Below, piece after piece: positions 24,471 through 33,207 of a stretch of 64,000 nucleotides of DNA. The translations under genes were made by a program, and so were the position numbers. The notes under the pieces are model-generated. The model had not been told where the DNA came from, did no database searches, and saw only the letters and a list, made by a program, of their open reading frames with translations. Position 1 is the first letter of the stretch. Each line of letters starts with the position of its first letter. Source of the DNA: Ralstonia sp. A12 (GTDB lineage: Bacteria; Pseudomonadota; Gammaproteobacteria; Burkholderiales; Burkholderiaceae); NCBI RefSeq assembly GCF_000801955.1, contig NZ_JSZO01000002.1:248001-312000 (forward strand), read 5' to 3'.

Positions 24471-25826
24471 ATGGAGTCCTCATCCGTCACATCGGTTGCA
24501 CCTGCGACACCTGCGCAGTGGCACCGTCGCGTACTGACGCTGGCGTTTCCGATCGTGCTGGCCAACCTCACGCAGCCGATCCTGTCGGCGGTCGATACGG
24601 CCGTGGCGGGGCACTTGCCGGGGCCGGAATACATCGGCGGGGTGGCGCTGGGCGGGGTGTTCTTCAACTTCGTGTTCTGGGGCTTCGGCTTCCTGCGCAT
24701 GGGCACCACGGGGCTGGTGTCGCAGGCGCACGGCGCGGGCGATGCGCGCGCGCTGCGCGCGAGCGTCGTGCGGGCACTGCTGCTGGCGCTTGCCATCGGG
24801 GCGGCGTTGCTGGTGCTGCAGGGGCCGGCCATCCACATCACGCTGGCACTGCTGGGTGCGAGCGAATCCGTGACACGCATGGCCGAGGTGTATTGCCATG
24901 CGCGTATTTGGTCAGCGCCGTTTGCGCTGGCCAACTATGTGGTGCTCGGCACCTTGCTCGGGCGCCAGCAGGTGCGGCGTGCGCTGCTGCTGCAGGTGTT
25001 GATCAACACGGTGAACATGGTGGCGGTGCTAGGCCTGGTGCTGGGTGCCGGCCTGGGGGTAGGCGGCATTGGCGCGGCCACGGCCTTGGCGGATATTGCG
25101 GGCTTCGTGCTGGGCATGCTGCTCCTGTGGCTGCAACGGCCGCTCGGTTTGCCGTCGCTCACGCGTGCTGAACTGCTTGCGCGCGATGCCTGGCGCCGCC
25201 TGATGGGCCTGAACACCGACATCTTCTTGCGCACGCTTTGCCTGCTGGCTGCCTTCGGCTGGTTTGCCCACGCGGGTGCAAAGCAGGGCGACGTGGTGCT
25301 GGCCGCCAATGCGCTGCTGCTCAACTTCCTGACCTTCATGGCCTACGGGCTGGACGGCTTTGCGCATGCCGCCGAAGCCCTGGTGGGTGCCGGACTGGGC
25401 GGGCGTGATCGTCACGCACTGCGCATGGCGATCCGCGTATCAACACTCTGGTCCGCGCTGGGCGCTGGGCTGTTTGCGGCGGTGTATGCGCTGGCGGGCG
25501 CGGCCATCATCGGCGTGCTGACCGATCAGCCGGCCGTGCGTGAAGCCGCGCGCCATTACCTGGTGTGGGCGGCGCTGCTGCCGATCGTGTCGGTATGGGG
25601 CTTCCAGTTTGACGGCGTGTTCATCGGCGCCACGCGCACGCGAGAACTGCTGGTGACGATGGCCGTGGCGGCGGCTGCGTTCTTGGGGCTGTCCGTCACA
25701 CTGCAACCGCTGTGGGGCAACCATGGGCTGTGGTTGTCGATGCTGGGCTTCATGGCGCTGCGCGGGTTGATGCTTGGTGCGCTGCTGCCGCGCGTGTGGC
25801 GAGTGGCGCAAGTGCGGGTGGCCTGA
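24471..25826 (+). CDS. MATE-family efflux transporter (DinF-like)
   Basis: 451 aa, 12 predicted helices in two homologous bundles. Start at ATG 24471 gives the usual short cytosolic N-terminus before RRVLTLAFPIVLANLTQPIL. The N-lobe motif SAVDTAVAGHLPGPEYIGGVALGG and the C-lobe motif LLNFLTFMAYGLDGFAHAAEALVG place it in the DinF branch of MATE proteins, Na+ or H+ antiporters exporting cationic drugs or oxidised compounds. Single gene unit converging on the TetR gene. Confidence 0.92.
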   Translation: MESSSVTSVAPATPAQWHRRVLTLAFPIVLANLTQPILSAVDTAVAGHLPGPEYIGGVALGGVFFNFVFWGFGFLRMGTTGLVSQAHGAGDARALRASVVRALLLALAIGAALLVLQGPAIHITLALLGASESVTRMAEVYCHARIWSAPFALANYVVLGTLLGRQQVRRALLLQVLINTVNMVAVLGLVLGAGLGVGGIGAATALADIAGFVLGMLLLWLQRPLGLPSLTRAELLARDAWRRLMGLNTDIFLRTLCLLAAFGWFAHAGAKQGDVVLAANALLLNFLTFMAYGLDGFAHAAEALVGAGLGGRDRHALRMAIRVSTLWSALGAGLFAAVYALAGAAIIGVLTDQPAVREAARHYLVWAALLPIVSVWGFQFDGVFIGATRTRELLVTMAVAAAAFLGLSVTLQPLWGNHGLWLSMLGFMALRGLMLGALLPRVWRVAQVRVA

Positions 25827-25855
25827 GACTCGTCGGGAACCGCAAGCGCGTTGCA

Positions 25856-25880
25856 TAAAAAGACGGCAACTGGATTGCCG
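25856..25880 (-). terminator. Intrinsic terminator for the minus-strand TetR gene
   Basis: CGGCAA and TTGCCG form a 6-bp stem with loop CTGGA; read on the minus strand it is followed by a TCTTTTTA tract. It lies 120 bp beyond the TetR stop. Confidence 0.6.
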
Positions 25881-25999
25881 CTGCGGCTGGCGGCGCGGCG
25901 CGGCGCGCGGGGTCTTTGTCTTTTGCCATCAAACAAACGCCAGGGCATTGGTTGGCGCCTCTGGTTACCGTACCGACCGCGCGGTAGGGGCCTTCATGC

Positions 26000-26656
26000 T
26001 CAAGGCACCGCCGCCTTGTTGGCGCACTCGCGCAGGAAGCCGCTCACCAATGTGAACAGGCTGTCTTCGAAAGCCGTGCTGGCAAGCCATTGCTCGTCGT
26101 ACGACAGCGCGCTGCCGATGGCACCCATGACCGAGCGGGTGAGTACGAATGCCTGGATGGGGGAGAGCGTCACGAGTCGCCCATCAACGTCGCGGATGCC
26201 GGCCGAACTCAGGAACGTCGACACATGCCCTGGCGTGACCAGCGGGTTGCCTCCGCGGGCGATGGCTTGTTCGAGCACGATGCGGCGTACCCGATGCCGC
26301 CCGCCAAACGCACCGAGCAAGGCGCGGATGACCTGCCGGAGTCGCTGGTCCGGTGTCTGCCTGGTCGGCTTGGTCAGGACTGCCAGCAGTTCGGTCGTCA
26401 GGCGATCACTTTCACGCAGCGCCAATTCATCCAGTACCTGCTGCTTGTTGACGAAGTACTGGTAGAGCGTCCCGATGCTGATGCCGGCCACCTCGGCAAT
26501 ACGGTTGGTTGTCAGGGCGGTCAGCCCTTCCTGGTCGAGGATCTGCAGCGTCGCCTCCAAGATGAGTTCAACCTTCTCGCGTGAGCGCGTCTGACGTGGC
26601 GCGCGTCGCGTAAGTGGTTGATCTGTCTCGGGTTTCGTCTTCGCTTGCGGGGCCAT
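26000..26656 (-). CDS. TetR-family transcriptional regulator
   Basis: 218 aa from ATG at 26656. N-terminal HTH: RSREKVELILEATLQILDQEGLTALTTNRIAEVAGISIGTLYQYFVNKQQVL, with the G-x-L-Y-x-Y/H-F recognition signature. The rest is a helical ligand-binding/dimerisation domain. It is divergent from the DUF1254 gene with 77 bp between starts, the standard arrangement for a TetR repressor and its target. A likely half-site pair ATGGG/CCCAT lies at 26694-26710 in that gap. Confidence 0.92.
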   Translation of the reverse strand: MAPQAKTKPETDQPLTRRAPRQTRSREKVELILEATLQILDQEGLTALTTNRIAEVAGISIGTLYQYFVNKQQVLDELALRESDRLTTELLAVLTKPTRQTPDQRLRQVIRALLGAFGGRHRVRRIVLEQAIARGGNPLVTPGHVSTFLSSAGIRDVDGRLVTLSPIQAFVLTRSVMGAIGSALSYDEQWLASTAFEDSLFTLVSGFLRECANKAAVP

Positions 26657-26733
26657 GGAACGCGAGTGGCAGGATGTGAGCAAGGCTCATATTATGGGCG
26701 CCACACCCATGCCGTATATCAGGAGGAGCCCCC

Positions 26734-28131
26734 ATGTTGTCCAGCCAGCGACGCCCGGCGTTGACCCCTCGATTGCTTGCCGCCATTGCCGCGTGCCTAT
26801 GCGCGAATCTCGCAGCCGCAGACGCGCAGGACTGGATTCAGACGGGGGCCGCGCCTTCGCAGCAGGTCACGCTTCACCAAGCATTCGATTACGCCTTTCC
26901 ACTGGTCGCAATGGGGCGTTTGCGCGCTGGCCTGTTGGGTGTGGACGCCAAGCCCGGTCGTTCGCAGCTGAACACATGGCTGCACCAGCACAAGCTGTCC
27001 GGCCCGGATGACCGTTGGGTGACCACGCCCAACAGCGATACGGCGTATTCCACGCTGTGGCTGGACCTGCGGCAAGGGCCGGTGGCATTGTCGGTGCCGG
27101 ACATGGCCAGCCGCTACTATTCGCTCGCCTTCCTCGACATGGCGACGAACAATTTCGAGATCCTCGGCCGGCGCGCCAACGGCACGCGTGGCGGCACCTT
27201 TATCGTGGTGGGGCCGGACACGACGCAGCCACTGCCGCCCAATGCTCAGGTGATCCGCGCGCCGGCCAACGACGTGCTTGTGCTGGCGCGCATTCTGGTA
27301 AATGGCGATGCCGACATGCCCGCCGTGATTGCCCTGCAGGACCAGTTCAAGGTGCAGCCGCTGGGCAACGGCAAGATGCCGCCTCTGTGGCAGGCCACGC
27401 CGCCGCTCGAACAAAGCCCGCAGGCCTTCGTCGACATGGCCAACCTGATGCTGGCCCGCAACCCCGCACCGCGCTATGAAGACGCACTGATTCAGCGCCT
27501 AGCGTCGGTCGGCATCTGCGGGGCAGCCTGCCGCTGGGATGCGCTGTCGCCGGAAATCAAGACACTGTGGGCGCAGCAATTGCCGGCCATGCTGGCTTCG
27601 CTCAAGGGCGGGCTGTCTGGTGCCGGGCCCAAGAGCGACGGTTGGTCGTACTCAAAGGACAACCTTGGCGATTTCGGCACCGACTATGCATACCGCGCGC
27701 AAGTCGCCCTGGGCGGGTTGCTCGCGCTCAAGACGGTCGAGGCCATGTATCCGATCAGCTTTGCCGATCAGCAGAAGCAGCGGTTCTCGGGCGCACATCG
27801 GTATCGCCTGCACTTGCCGGCAGGCGCGCTGCCGGTCAACGCGTTCTGGTCGCTGTCGATGTACGAGGTGGAGTCGGACGGTAAACTGTTCTTCACGCCC
27901 AACCCGATCGGACGCTACGCCATCGGTGATCGCACGGCGGGCCTCAAGACCAGCCCGGATGGCGCGATTGATATCGTGATCCAGCGTGATGCCCCGGCTG
28001 ATCCGGCCCAGCGCGCCAACTGGCTGCCGACCCCGGCCGGTGATTTCGCCCTGGTGCTGCGCGCTTATGAACCCAAGGCCGAATTGCGTGATGGTCGCGT
28101 GCGCGTGCCAGCTGTCGAGCGGCTGGACTGA
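26734..28131 (+). CDS. Exported DUF1254/DUF1214 protein
   Basis: 465 aa with an AGGAGG site before the ATG. Signal peptide at residues 1-30 (RLLAAIAACLCANLAAADA). The DUF1254 part has WVTTPNSDTAYSTLWLDL and PDMASRYYSLAFLDMATNNFEILGRR. The DUF1214 part has LPVNAFWSLSMYEVESDGKLFFTPNPIGRYAIGD and ends with WLPTPAGDFALVLRAY. Both domains are typical and complete. The family is periplasmic or surface and its biochemical role is not established. Control by the divergent TetR regulator is likely. Confidence 0.9.
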   Translation: MLSSQRRPALTPRLLAAIAACLCANLAAADAQDWIQTGAAPSQQVTLHQAFDYAFPLVAMGRLRAGLLGVDAKPGRSQLNTWLHQHKLSGPDDRWVTTPNSDTAYSTLWLDLRQGPVALSVPDMASRYYSLAFLDMATNNFEILGRRANGTRGGTFIVVGPDTTQPLPPNAQVIRAPANDVLVLARILVNGDADMPAVIALQDQFKVQPLGNGKMPPLWQATPPLEQSPQAFVDMANLMLARNPAPRYEDALIQRLASVGICGAACRWDALSPEIKTLWAQQLPAMLASLKGGLSGAGPKSDGWSYSKDNLGDFGTDYAYRAQVALGGLLALKTVEAMYPISFADQQKQRFSGAHRYRLHLPAGALPVNAFWSLSMYEVESDGKLFFTPNPIGRYAIGDRTAGLKTSPDGAIDIVIQRDAPADPAQRANWLPTPAGDFALVLRAYEPKAELRDGRVRVPAVERLD

Positions 28132-28311
28132 GCGCGCGGCCTCTTGAGCCACCACCAGTGTTCAGTGCGAATGCCGGTGGTGGAGTGTGTGTCGTTGCGA
28201 AGTGCGCGGGCTTGTGAATGTGACTGCTTATGCCGGTGCAGCCAAATGCCCAGCGTTCTCAATGCGGTAGTGAGCCAGAGTGGCAGATCCGGGGTCTCTG
28301 GTCAGCGGGAC

Positions 28312-28920
28312 TTACTGCGCGTACTCCACCACCAGCAACGCCGTCGCCACCGTCTTCCCCGCATTCGAAATCGCGTGCTGCACGTCCCCCGGATAGCGCG
28401 CCGATTCTCCGTGACGCACCTTCTTCTCGCTCGGGCCTGACTGCACCGTCACCGTGCCGCTCAGCACAGAAATGTGCTCCTTCGAGCCCAGCTCGTGCGG
28501 CTCGGATGCCAGCACACCACCTGGCTGGATTGCCAGCTCATACCATTCAAAGCGCGCCGCCAAGTCCACCGGCCCAAGAATCTTCAATTCGCACTTGCCA
28601 TCCGGGCTTTTGATGACTGGGATGGAGTGAGCCGGGATGACCGTCACAGACGGCGCCGCATCTGCCGCGCCCTCGGGTGAGAGGAAATCCGCCAGCCCCA
28701 CGCCCAGCGCTGTCGCCAAGCGCCACAGCACGGCAACGGTTGGGTTGGCGAGGTTGCGCTCGACCTGCGAGAGCATCGACTTGGACACGCCGGCGCGGCG
28801 CGAGAGTTCGTCCAGCGACAGCTTGCGTGCCTGACGCAGCACTTGCAGCTTGGCGCCAACGGCCGGCGGGCCTTCGGCGAGCCCTTCATCGAACGGACGG
28901 GTGGCAGGGGCTTGTGCCAT
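28312..28920 (-). CDS. XRE-cupin transcriptional regulator
   Basis: 202 aa. HTH_3 domain at about residues 22-75 ([50 protein letters not shown]) and a C-terminal cupin ([20 protein letters not shown]... [11 protein letters not shown]). Proteins of this architecture usually repress neighbouring amino-acid or polyamine catabolic genes and respond to a small ligand bound in the cupin. It is divergent from kbl and the threonine dehydrogenase gene with 87 bp of AT-rich, dyad-rich sequence between, so it is very likely their regulator. Confidence 0.9.
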   Translation of the reverse strand: MAQAPATRPFDEGLAEGPPAVGAKLQVLRQARKLSLDELSRRAGVSKSMLSQVERNLANPTVAVLWRLATALGVGLADFLSPEGAADAAPSVTVIPAHSIPVIKSPDGKCELKILGPVDLAARFEWYELAIQPGGVLASEPHELGSKEHISVLSGTVTVQSGPSEKKVRHGESARYPGDVQHAISNAGKTVATALLVVEYAQ

Positions 28921-28938
28921 CGGATGGTATCTTGTAAA

Positions 28939-28974
28939 TTGAACGAATTATTCAATATATCGAACTTGTTCGAT
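28939..28974. promoter_or_regulatory. Two dyads between the XRE-cupin gene and kbl
   Basis: TTGAA-N7-TTCAA (28939-28955) and ATCGAA-CTTG-TTCGAT (28959-28974). Both share a GAAC/TTC core and lie in the only strongly AT-rich patch of the region, where promoters for both divergent genes are expected. Probable operator pair of the XRE-cupin regulator. Confidence 0.65.
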
Positions 28975-29007
28975 TTATCGATCAACGCAGTCTACAGGAG
29001 GAGCACC

Positions 29008-30237
29008 ATGGGGACAACGGCAGCCAATGCTTCCGGCAGCGCTTCGATCGATGCCTTCTACGCGGCCATTCGCCACGAACTGGAAGCCATCGAAGCGGCC
29101 GGTCTGTACAAGACCGAGCGCATCATCACCTCGCCGCAGGGCAGCGTGATCCGCACGGCTGACGGCAAGGAGGTCATCAATCTCTGCGCCAACAACTACC
29201 TGGGTTTGTCGTCGCACCCCGAGGTGCTGAAGGCCGCGCACGAGGCACTGGATTCGCACGGCTTTGGCCTCAGCTCCGTGCGCTTCATCTGCGGCACGCA
29301 GGATCTGCACAAGACGCTGGAAGCGCGGCTGGCGACGTTTCTCGGCACGGAAGACACGATCCTCTACGGCTCGGCGTTCGATGCCAACGGCGGGTTGTTC
29401 GAGACCCTGTTCGGGCCGGACGATGCGGTGATCAGCGATGAGCTGAACCACGCGTCCATCATCGATGGCATCCGCCTGTGCAAGGCCAAGCGTTATCGCT
29501 ACAAGCACAACGATCTGGACGACCTGCGCGAGCAACTGAAAGCCGCCGATGCGGCGGGCGCGCGCTTCAAGCTGGTCTTTACCGACGGCGTGTTCTCGAT
29601 GGACGGCACCATCGCGCGGTTGGATGAGATTCGTGCCATCTGCGATGAGTTTGGCGCGCTGCTGGGCATTGACGAATGCCATGCCACGGGTTTCCTCGGC
29701 AAGCGCGGGCGCGGCTCGCATGAGCACCGCGGCGTGTTCGGCAAGATCGACATCATCACCGGCACGCTGGGCAAGGGCCTGGGCGGTGCGTCGGGTGGCT
29801 TCACCAGCGCGCGCAAGGAAGTGGTGGCCTTGCTGCGCCAGCGCTCGCGGCCGTATCTGTTCTCGAACACGGTGGCGCCGTCCATCGTTGGGGCATCGAT
29901 CAAGGTGCTGGATCTGCTGGAAGCCGACACCTCGCTGCGCGACAAGCTGGAAGACAGCGCGCAGTACTTCCGCCGCAAGATCGTCGAGTTGGGCTTCGAC
30001 ATCAAGCCGGGCGACCACCCCATCGTACCGATCATGGTGTACGACGCGCCCAAGGCGCAGGCGCTGTCCAAACGTCTGCTCGAACTGGGTGTGTATGTGA
30101 TTGGCTTCTTCTACCCGGTGGTGCCCAAGGGGCAGGCGCGCATTCGCGTGCAGATCAGCGCAGTGCATGAGCGCGCGCAGCTCGATGCGGCACTCAAGGC
30201 GTTTGAAACCGCCGGCAAGGAACTGGGGATCATCTGA
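29008..30237 (+). CDS. kbl: 2-amino-3-ketobutyrate CoA ligase (glycine C-acetyltransferase)
   Basis: 409 aa PLP enzyme of the alpha-oxoamine synthase family; it cleaves 2-amino-3-oxobutyrate with CoA to glycine and acetyl-CoA, the second step of threonine catabolism. ATG at 29008 has AGGAGG upstream. Motifs: [64 protein letters not shown] and the PLP lysine in [14 protein letters not shown]. Stop and next start overlap (TGATG) with the threonine dehydrogenase gene, so the two are coupled. Slightly longer than the E. coli enzyme at the N-terminus. Confidence 0.95.
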   Translation: MGTTAANASGSASIDAFYAAIRHELEAIEAAGLYKTERIITSPQGSVIRTADGKEVINLCANNYLGLSSHPEVLKAAHEALDSHGFGLSSVRFICGTQDLHKTLEARLATFLGTEDTILYGSAFDANGGLFETLFGPDDAVISDELNHASIIDGIRLCKAKRYRYKHNDLDDLREQLKAADAAGARFKLVFTDGVFSMDGTIARLDEIRAICDEFGALLGIDECHATGFLGKRGRGSHEHRGVFGKIDIITGTLGKGLGGASGGFTSARKEVVALLRQRSRPYLFSNTVAPSIVGASIKVLDLLEADTSLRDKLEDSAQYFRRKIVELGFDIKPGDHPIVPIMVYDAPKAQALSKRLLELGVYVIGFFYPVVPKGQARIRVQISAVHERAQLDAALKAFETAGKELGII

Positions 30238-31211
30238 TGAGCAGCAGCACGAGCACAGGCACCAGCGACGCGCCGCGCATCCTCATCATCGGCGCCAACG
30301 GGCAGTTGGGGACGGAGCTGGCCGCAGCGCTGGCTGAGCGTTACGGCACCGGCAATGTGGTGACCAGCGACATGGTGCCCAAGGGCCGCCATCCGCAGAT
30401 CCGCCATGAAATGCTGGATGTGACTGACCGCGGCCAGTTGCGCGAGATCATCGAGCGCCACGGCATCACGCAGATCTACCACCTGGCGGCGGCGCTGTCC
30501 GCGGCGGCCGAGCAGTCGCCCACGTGGGGCTGGCAGCTCAACATGAATGGCTTGTTGAACGTGCTGGAGGCTGCGCGCCAGCACAACATCGAGCGCATCT
30601 TCTGGCCCAGTTCGATTGCCGCCTTCGGCCCGACCACGCCTGCCGACAACACGCCGCAGAGCACGATCATGGAGCCCAAGACCGTCTATGGCATCTCCAA
30701 GCTGGCGGGCGAGGGCTGGTGCCGCTGGTACTTCGAGCACCACGGCATCGACGTGCGCAGCCTGCGCTATCCGGGGCTGATCTCGTACAAGACCGCACCG
30801 GGCGGCGGCACGACCGATTACGCCATCGACATCTTCCACTCCGCCGTGAAGGGCGAGCGCTACACGTGCTTCCTGGAGAGCGACGAAGCGCTGCCCATGA
30901 TGTACATGCCCGACGCCGTGCGCGCGACCATCGAGCTGATGGAGGCGCCAGCCGAGCGCATTACCGAGCGCGGCAGCTACAACCTGGCGGGCGTGAGCTT
31001 TACGCCGGCAGAACTGGCGACGGAGATTCGCCAGCACCGCCCCGCGTTTGAGGTGGCGTACGCGCCGGATTTCCGTCAGGCGATTGCGGCGAGCTGGCCC
31101 AACTCGATTGACGATTCGGTGGCGCAACGCGACTGGGGCTGGAAGCCCGAGTACGGTGTCGCGGAAATGACCGCCGACATGCTGAAGAATCTCGCGCATC
31201 TGGCGCATTGA
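30237..31211 (+). CDS. L-threonine 3-dehydrogenase, epimerase-like (short-chain) type
   Basis: 324 aa. NAD-binding GANGQLG near the N-terminus, catalytic Ser in WPSSIAAFG and Tyr-x3-Lys in VYGISK, with the conserved RYPGLISYKTAPGGGTTDYAI segment that marks the GalE-like threonine dehydrogenases (as described from Cupriavidus necator), not true epimerases. It oxidises threonine to 2-amino-3-oxobutyrate, the substrate of the kbl product. Overlaps the kbl stop by one base, which supports the function. Confidence 0.9.
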   Translation: MSSSTSTGTSDAPRILIIGANGQLGTELAAALAERYGTGNVVTSDMVPKGRHPQIRHEMLDVTDRGQLREIIERHGITQIYHLAAALSAAAEQSPTWGWQLNMNGLLNVLEAARQHNIERIFWPSSIAAFGPTTPADNTPQSTIMEPKTVYGISKLAGEGWCRWYFEHHGIDVRSLRYPGLISYKTAPGGGTTDYAIDIFHSAVKGERYTCFLESDEALPMMYMPDAVRATIELMEAPAERITERGSYNLAGVSFTPAELATEIRQHRPAFEVAYAPDFRQAIAASWPNSIDDSVAQRDWGWKPEYGVAEMTADMLKNLAHLAH

Positions 31212-31298
31212 GCACACGCCCGCTAGTCGGCAGAAATGGGGTGGATGTGCAGGGCTGCTCCCAGTATCAGTCGGGCAAGTTGTGTCCAACAATGCAGC

Positions 31299-31592
31299 AT
31301 GCCCGCCACTTCCTGCCCCCGCCGCATGCCCTGTCCGACGCCCGATGAGCGTTCCGCTTCGCCCGATCGGGCGAAGCATCATCGTGACGATCCACCGCCG
31401 GCGCAGCGCACATGGTGGGTGCCGGTGGTGCGCATGTCGGTGGCGGCCGCGGTGGTGGGTGCCATTCCGCACACTGCGATCTCGCTGCCGTTTTCAGACG
31501 GCGCGTGGATGCTCCACGCGGCTGCGGGCCTCATCTTCATGATGGGCGCCATCGATAGCCTCTTCCTCTTCGTCATGCGCCGTAAGCCCTGA
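31299..31592 (+). CDS. Small membrane protein, hypothetical
   Basis: 97 aa from ATG at 31299; the frame is open further left to 31236. N-terminal 45 residues are polar and Arg/Pro-rich; the rest contains two hydrophobic segments (VVRMSVAAAVVGAIPHTAIS and WMLHAAAGLIFMMGAIDSLFLFV) and a basic end. Two membrane helices are plausible. I do not recognise a family and the start is uncertain, so this is a tentative gene. Confidence 0.4.
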   Translation: MPATSCPRRMPCPTPDERSASPDRAKHHRDDPPPAQRTWWVPVVRMSVAAAVVGAIPHTAISLPFSDGAWMLHAAAGLIFMMGAIDSLFLFVMRRKP

Positions 31593-32188
31593 ACGGCCAC
31601 GCATCCCTCACTTCCGCGCTGCCGGCAACACATGCCGCGTGGCGCCGGCCTCGCTTGCTCGGTAAGTTTTAAAACAGGTTGTAAAAACGTTCAGTTGTCG
31701 ACCGACCGCACGAGCGTGCATTCGCCACTCGTCCTGAAGTCGTAACCGTCTGGTTACAGAAACGGGGTGCGCACGCGGCGGTGCAGCAAACGACGCCGCG
31801 GGCCCACGAGCCTTTGCCACAGTGGGTCTCGATCGCCTTCCGACCGGTCGGTTTTGTGCCGAGAGTGTAAGCAGATGTTGCATTGCACGGTTCTGGCCCG
31901 ATGCTTGCTCAATGTCGTGCGGTCACTCTGCGTGCACAAGGTGCGTGGCGCCTCATTTGGCGCTTCATCTGACACCACACGCAACCAACGTTCTTCCTAT
32001 AAGCGGATCCGGATCAGTACCAACGGCATTCGCACTTCGCTTCTCCACTGCCGGCTCTCTTGCACGCGCTGGTGGCAGGGCGCCTCTCGGACGGTCCCGG
32101 GGTTTCAACGGTCGACTACGCGCATGCCTGCTGAGGCAGGCTCGGTACGCGCTCGACCGGAATCGCTTCACCAGAAAACGAGGAAACC
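31593..32188 (+). other. Long upstream region of the NarL-like regulator and pga operon
   Basis: Almost 600 bp with no credible gene and lower GC than its surroundings in places. It contains a 16-bp dyad GTAACC-GTCT-GGTTAC (31742-31757), a perfect 12-bp palindrome CCGACCGGTCGG followed by TTTT (31840-31855), and an A/T-rich stretch TTTTAAAACAGG near 31667. Such length upstream of a biofilm regulator suggests several binding sites or a long leader; none can be assigned to a known factor. Confidence 0.5.
31742..31757. promoter_or_regulatory. 16-bp dyad, putative operator
   Basis: GTAACC and GGTTAC are perfect inverted arms around GTCT. It is the most symmetrical element in the long region before the NarL-like gene. 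Confidence 0.4.
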
Positions 32189-33118
32189 ATGAAAGCAGTC
32201 CTGCTGGAGAATCATCCGTTGCTGCGAGCCGGACTTGCGCAATTGCTCGCGCATCCCACCCTGGGCCTGGAAGTCGTCGCTCCCGTTCCGCCTGTTGGCG
32301 AGCCGGGCGACGTGCATGCCGTTGATACGCCCGCCGACCTGCTTGTGATCGGCCTGGACGAGACCGATGCACCCGTCGACACCGCTCAACTGCGCGAGGC
32401 CATCGCCTGCAGCGAGGCCAGCCGCGTTGTGCTGCTGGCCGCCCGCCAGTCGGCGGAAGAGGCGCACGTTGCCATGACGTGCGGGGTGGATGCCTATGCT
32501 GCCAAATCTCAACCGCCCGAAGTGCTGCTGGCCACGCTGCAACTGGTACTGGCGGGTGGCCAGTCGTATCCGGCGCTGATGCCGCCGAGGGTTACTACAG
32601 CCGCTACGGCCGTGACCATGCTCGCGCTCGATGCATCGGAAGCCGCGCAGCGGCTGAACGTATCGCTGCGCCAGTACGAGGTGCTGGTGCTGCTGTCACG
32701 CGGGCACTCGGTCAAGGGGGTTGGCCGCCTGCTCGGCATTTCAGAAGCCACCGTCAAGACGCACGCGTGCACGCTGTACCGCCGCTTGAACGTGCGCAAC
32801 AAGAGCGAGGCTGTGTACGCCGCCATGCGCCTGGGCATTCCGCTTGAACTGCAAGGGAGCGCCATGGCGTCTGCTGAAACCGCTGCCCCCGTGCAGGAGA
32901 GCGAGCCCGTGTTCGTGCAGACCGCGGCCGCCCCATCGCGCGCTTCGCTGCCTGCCGCCGCTGCTGATGCCGTGATGACGGCCCCTCGTGTTGCCGTGCC
33001 GGATCACGGTGCTGAATCACGCTGGGCCGCCATGACCCGCGCCTTTGGCGGCGTGGCACCTGCCAAACCACCGCGCACGCCCGTGCGCACTGCCAACGGC
33101 ATGGCCCGCCTGGGCTGA
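32189..33118 (+). CDS. NarL/FixJ-type response regulator-like protein
   Basis: 309 aa. N-terminal receiver-like domain (1-125) in which the usual paired acidic residues are E7-N8 (LLENHPLLRAG), with Asp57 or Asp50 near the phosphorylation position and Lys105, so it may be only partly competent for phosphorylation. LuxR-type HTH at about 158-220 (LSRGHSVKGVGRLLGISEATVKTHACTLYRRLNV). An unusual 90-residue Ala/Pro-rich tail follows the HTH. It lies 89 bp before pgaA on the same strand and is the likely activator of that operon. No cognate kinase gene is adjacent. Confidence 0.85.
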   Translation: MKAVLLENHPLLRAGLAQLLAHPTLGLEVVAPVPPVGEPGDVHAVDTPADLLVIGLDETDAPVDTAQLREAIACSEASRVVLLAARQSAEEAHVAMTCGVDAYAAKSQPPEVLLATLQLVLAGGQSYPALMPPRVTTAATAVTMLALDASEAAQRLNVSLRQYEVLVLLSRGHSVKGVGRLLGISEATVKTHACTLYRRLNVRNKSEAVYAAMRLGIPLELQGSAMASAETAAPVQESEPVFVQTAAAPSRASLPAAAADAVMTAPRVAVPDHGAESRWAAMTRAFGGVAPAKPPRTPVRTANGMARLG

Positions 33119-33207
33119 CACGCTCTGGTCCCCAGGGTCCGATCCCCACATCACGCGGTTGACGCACGGACTGCACGTGCGCGCCGCCTACCGGACACCA
33201 AAACAAC

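Noticed and set aside
31840-31855. CCGACCGGTCGG followed by TTTT as an intrinsic terminator
   Set aside because: The palindrome has no loop, so the real hairpin would be short, and no gene ends upstream within a plausible distance. Kept only as a palindrome in the regulatory region.
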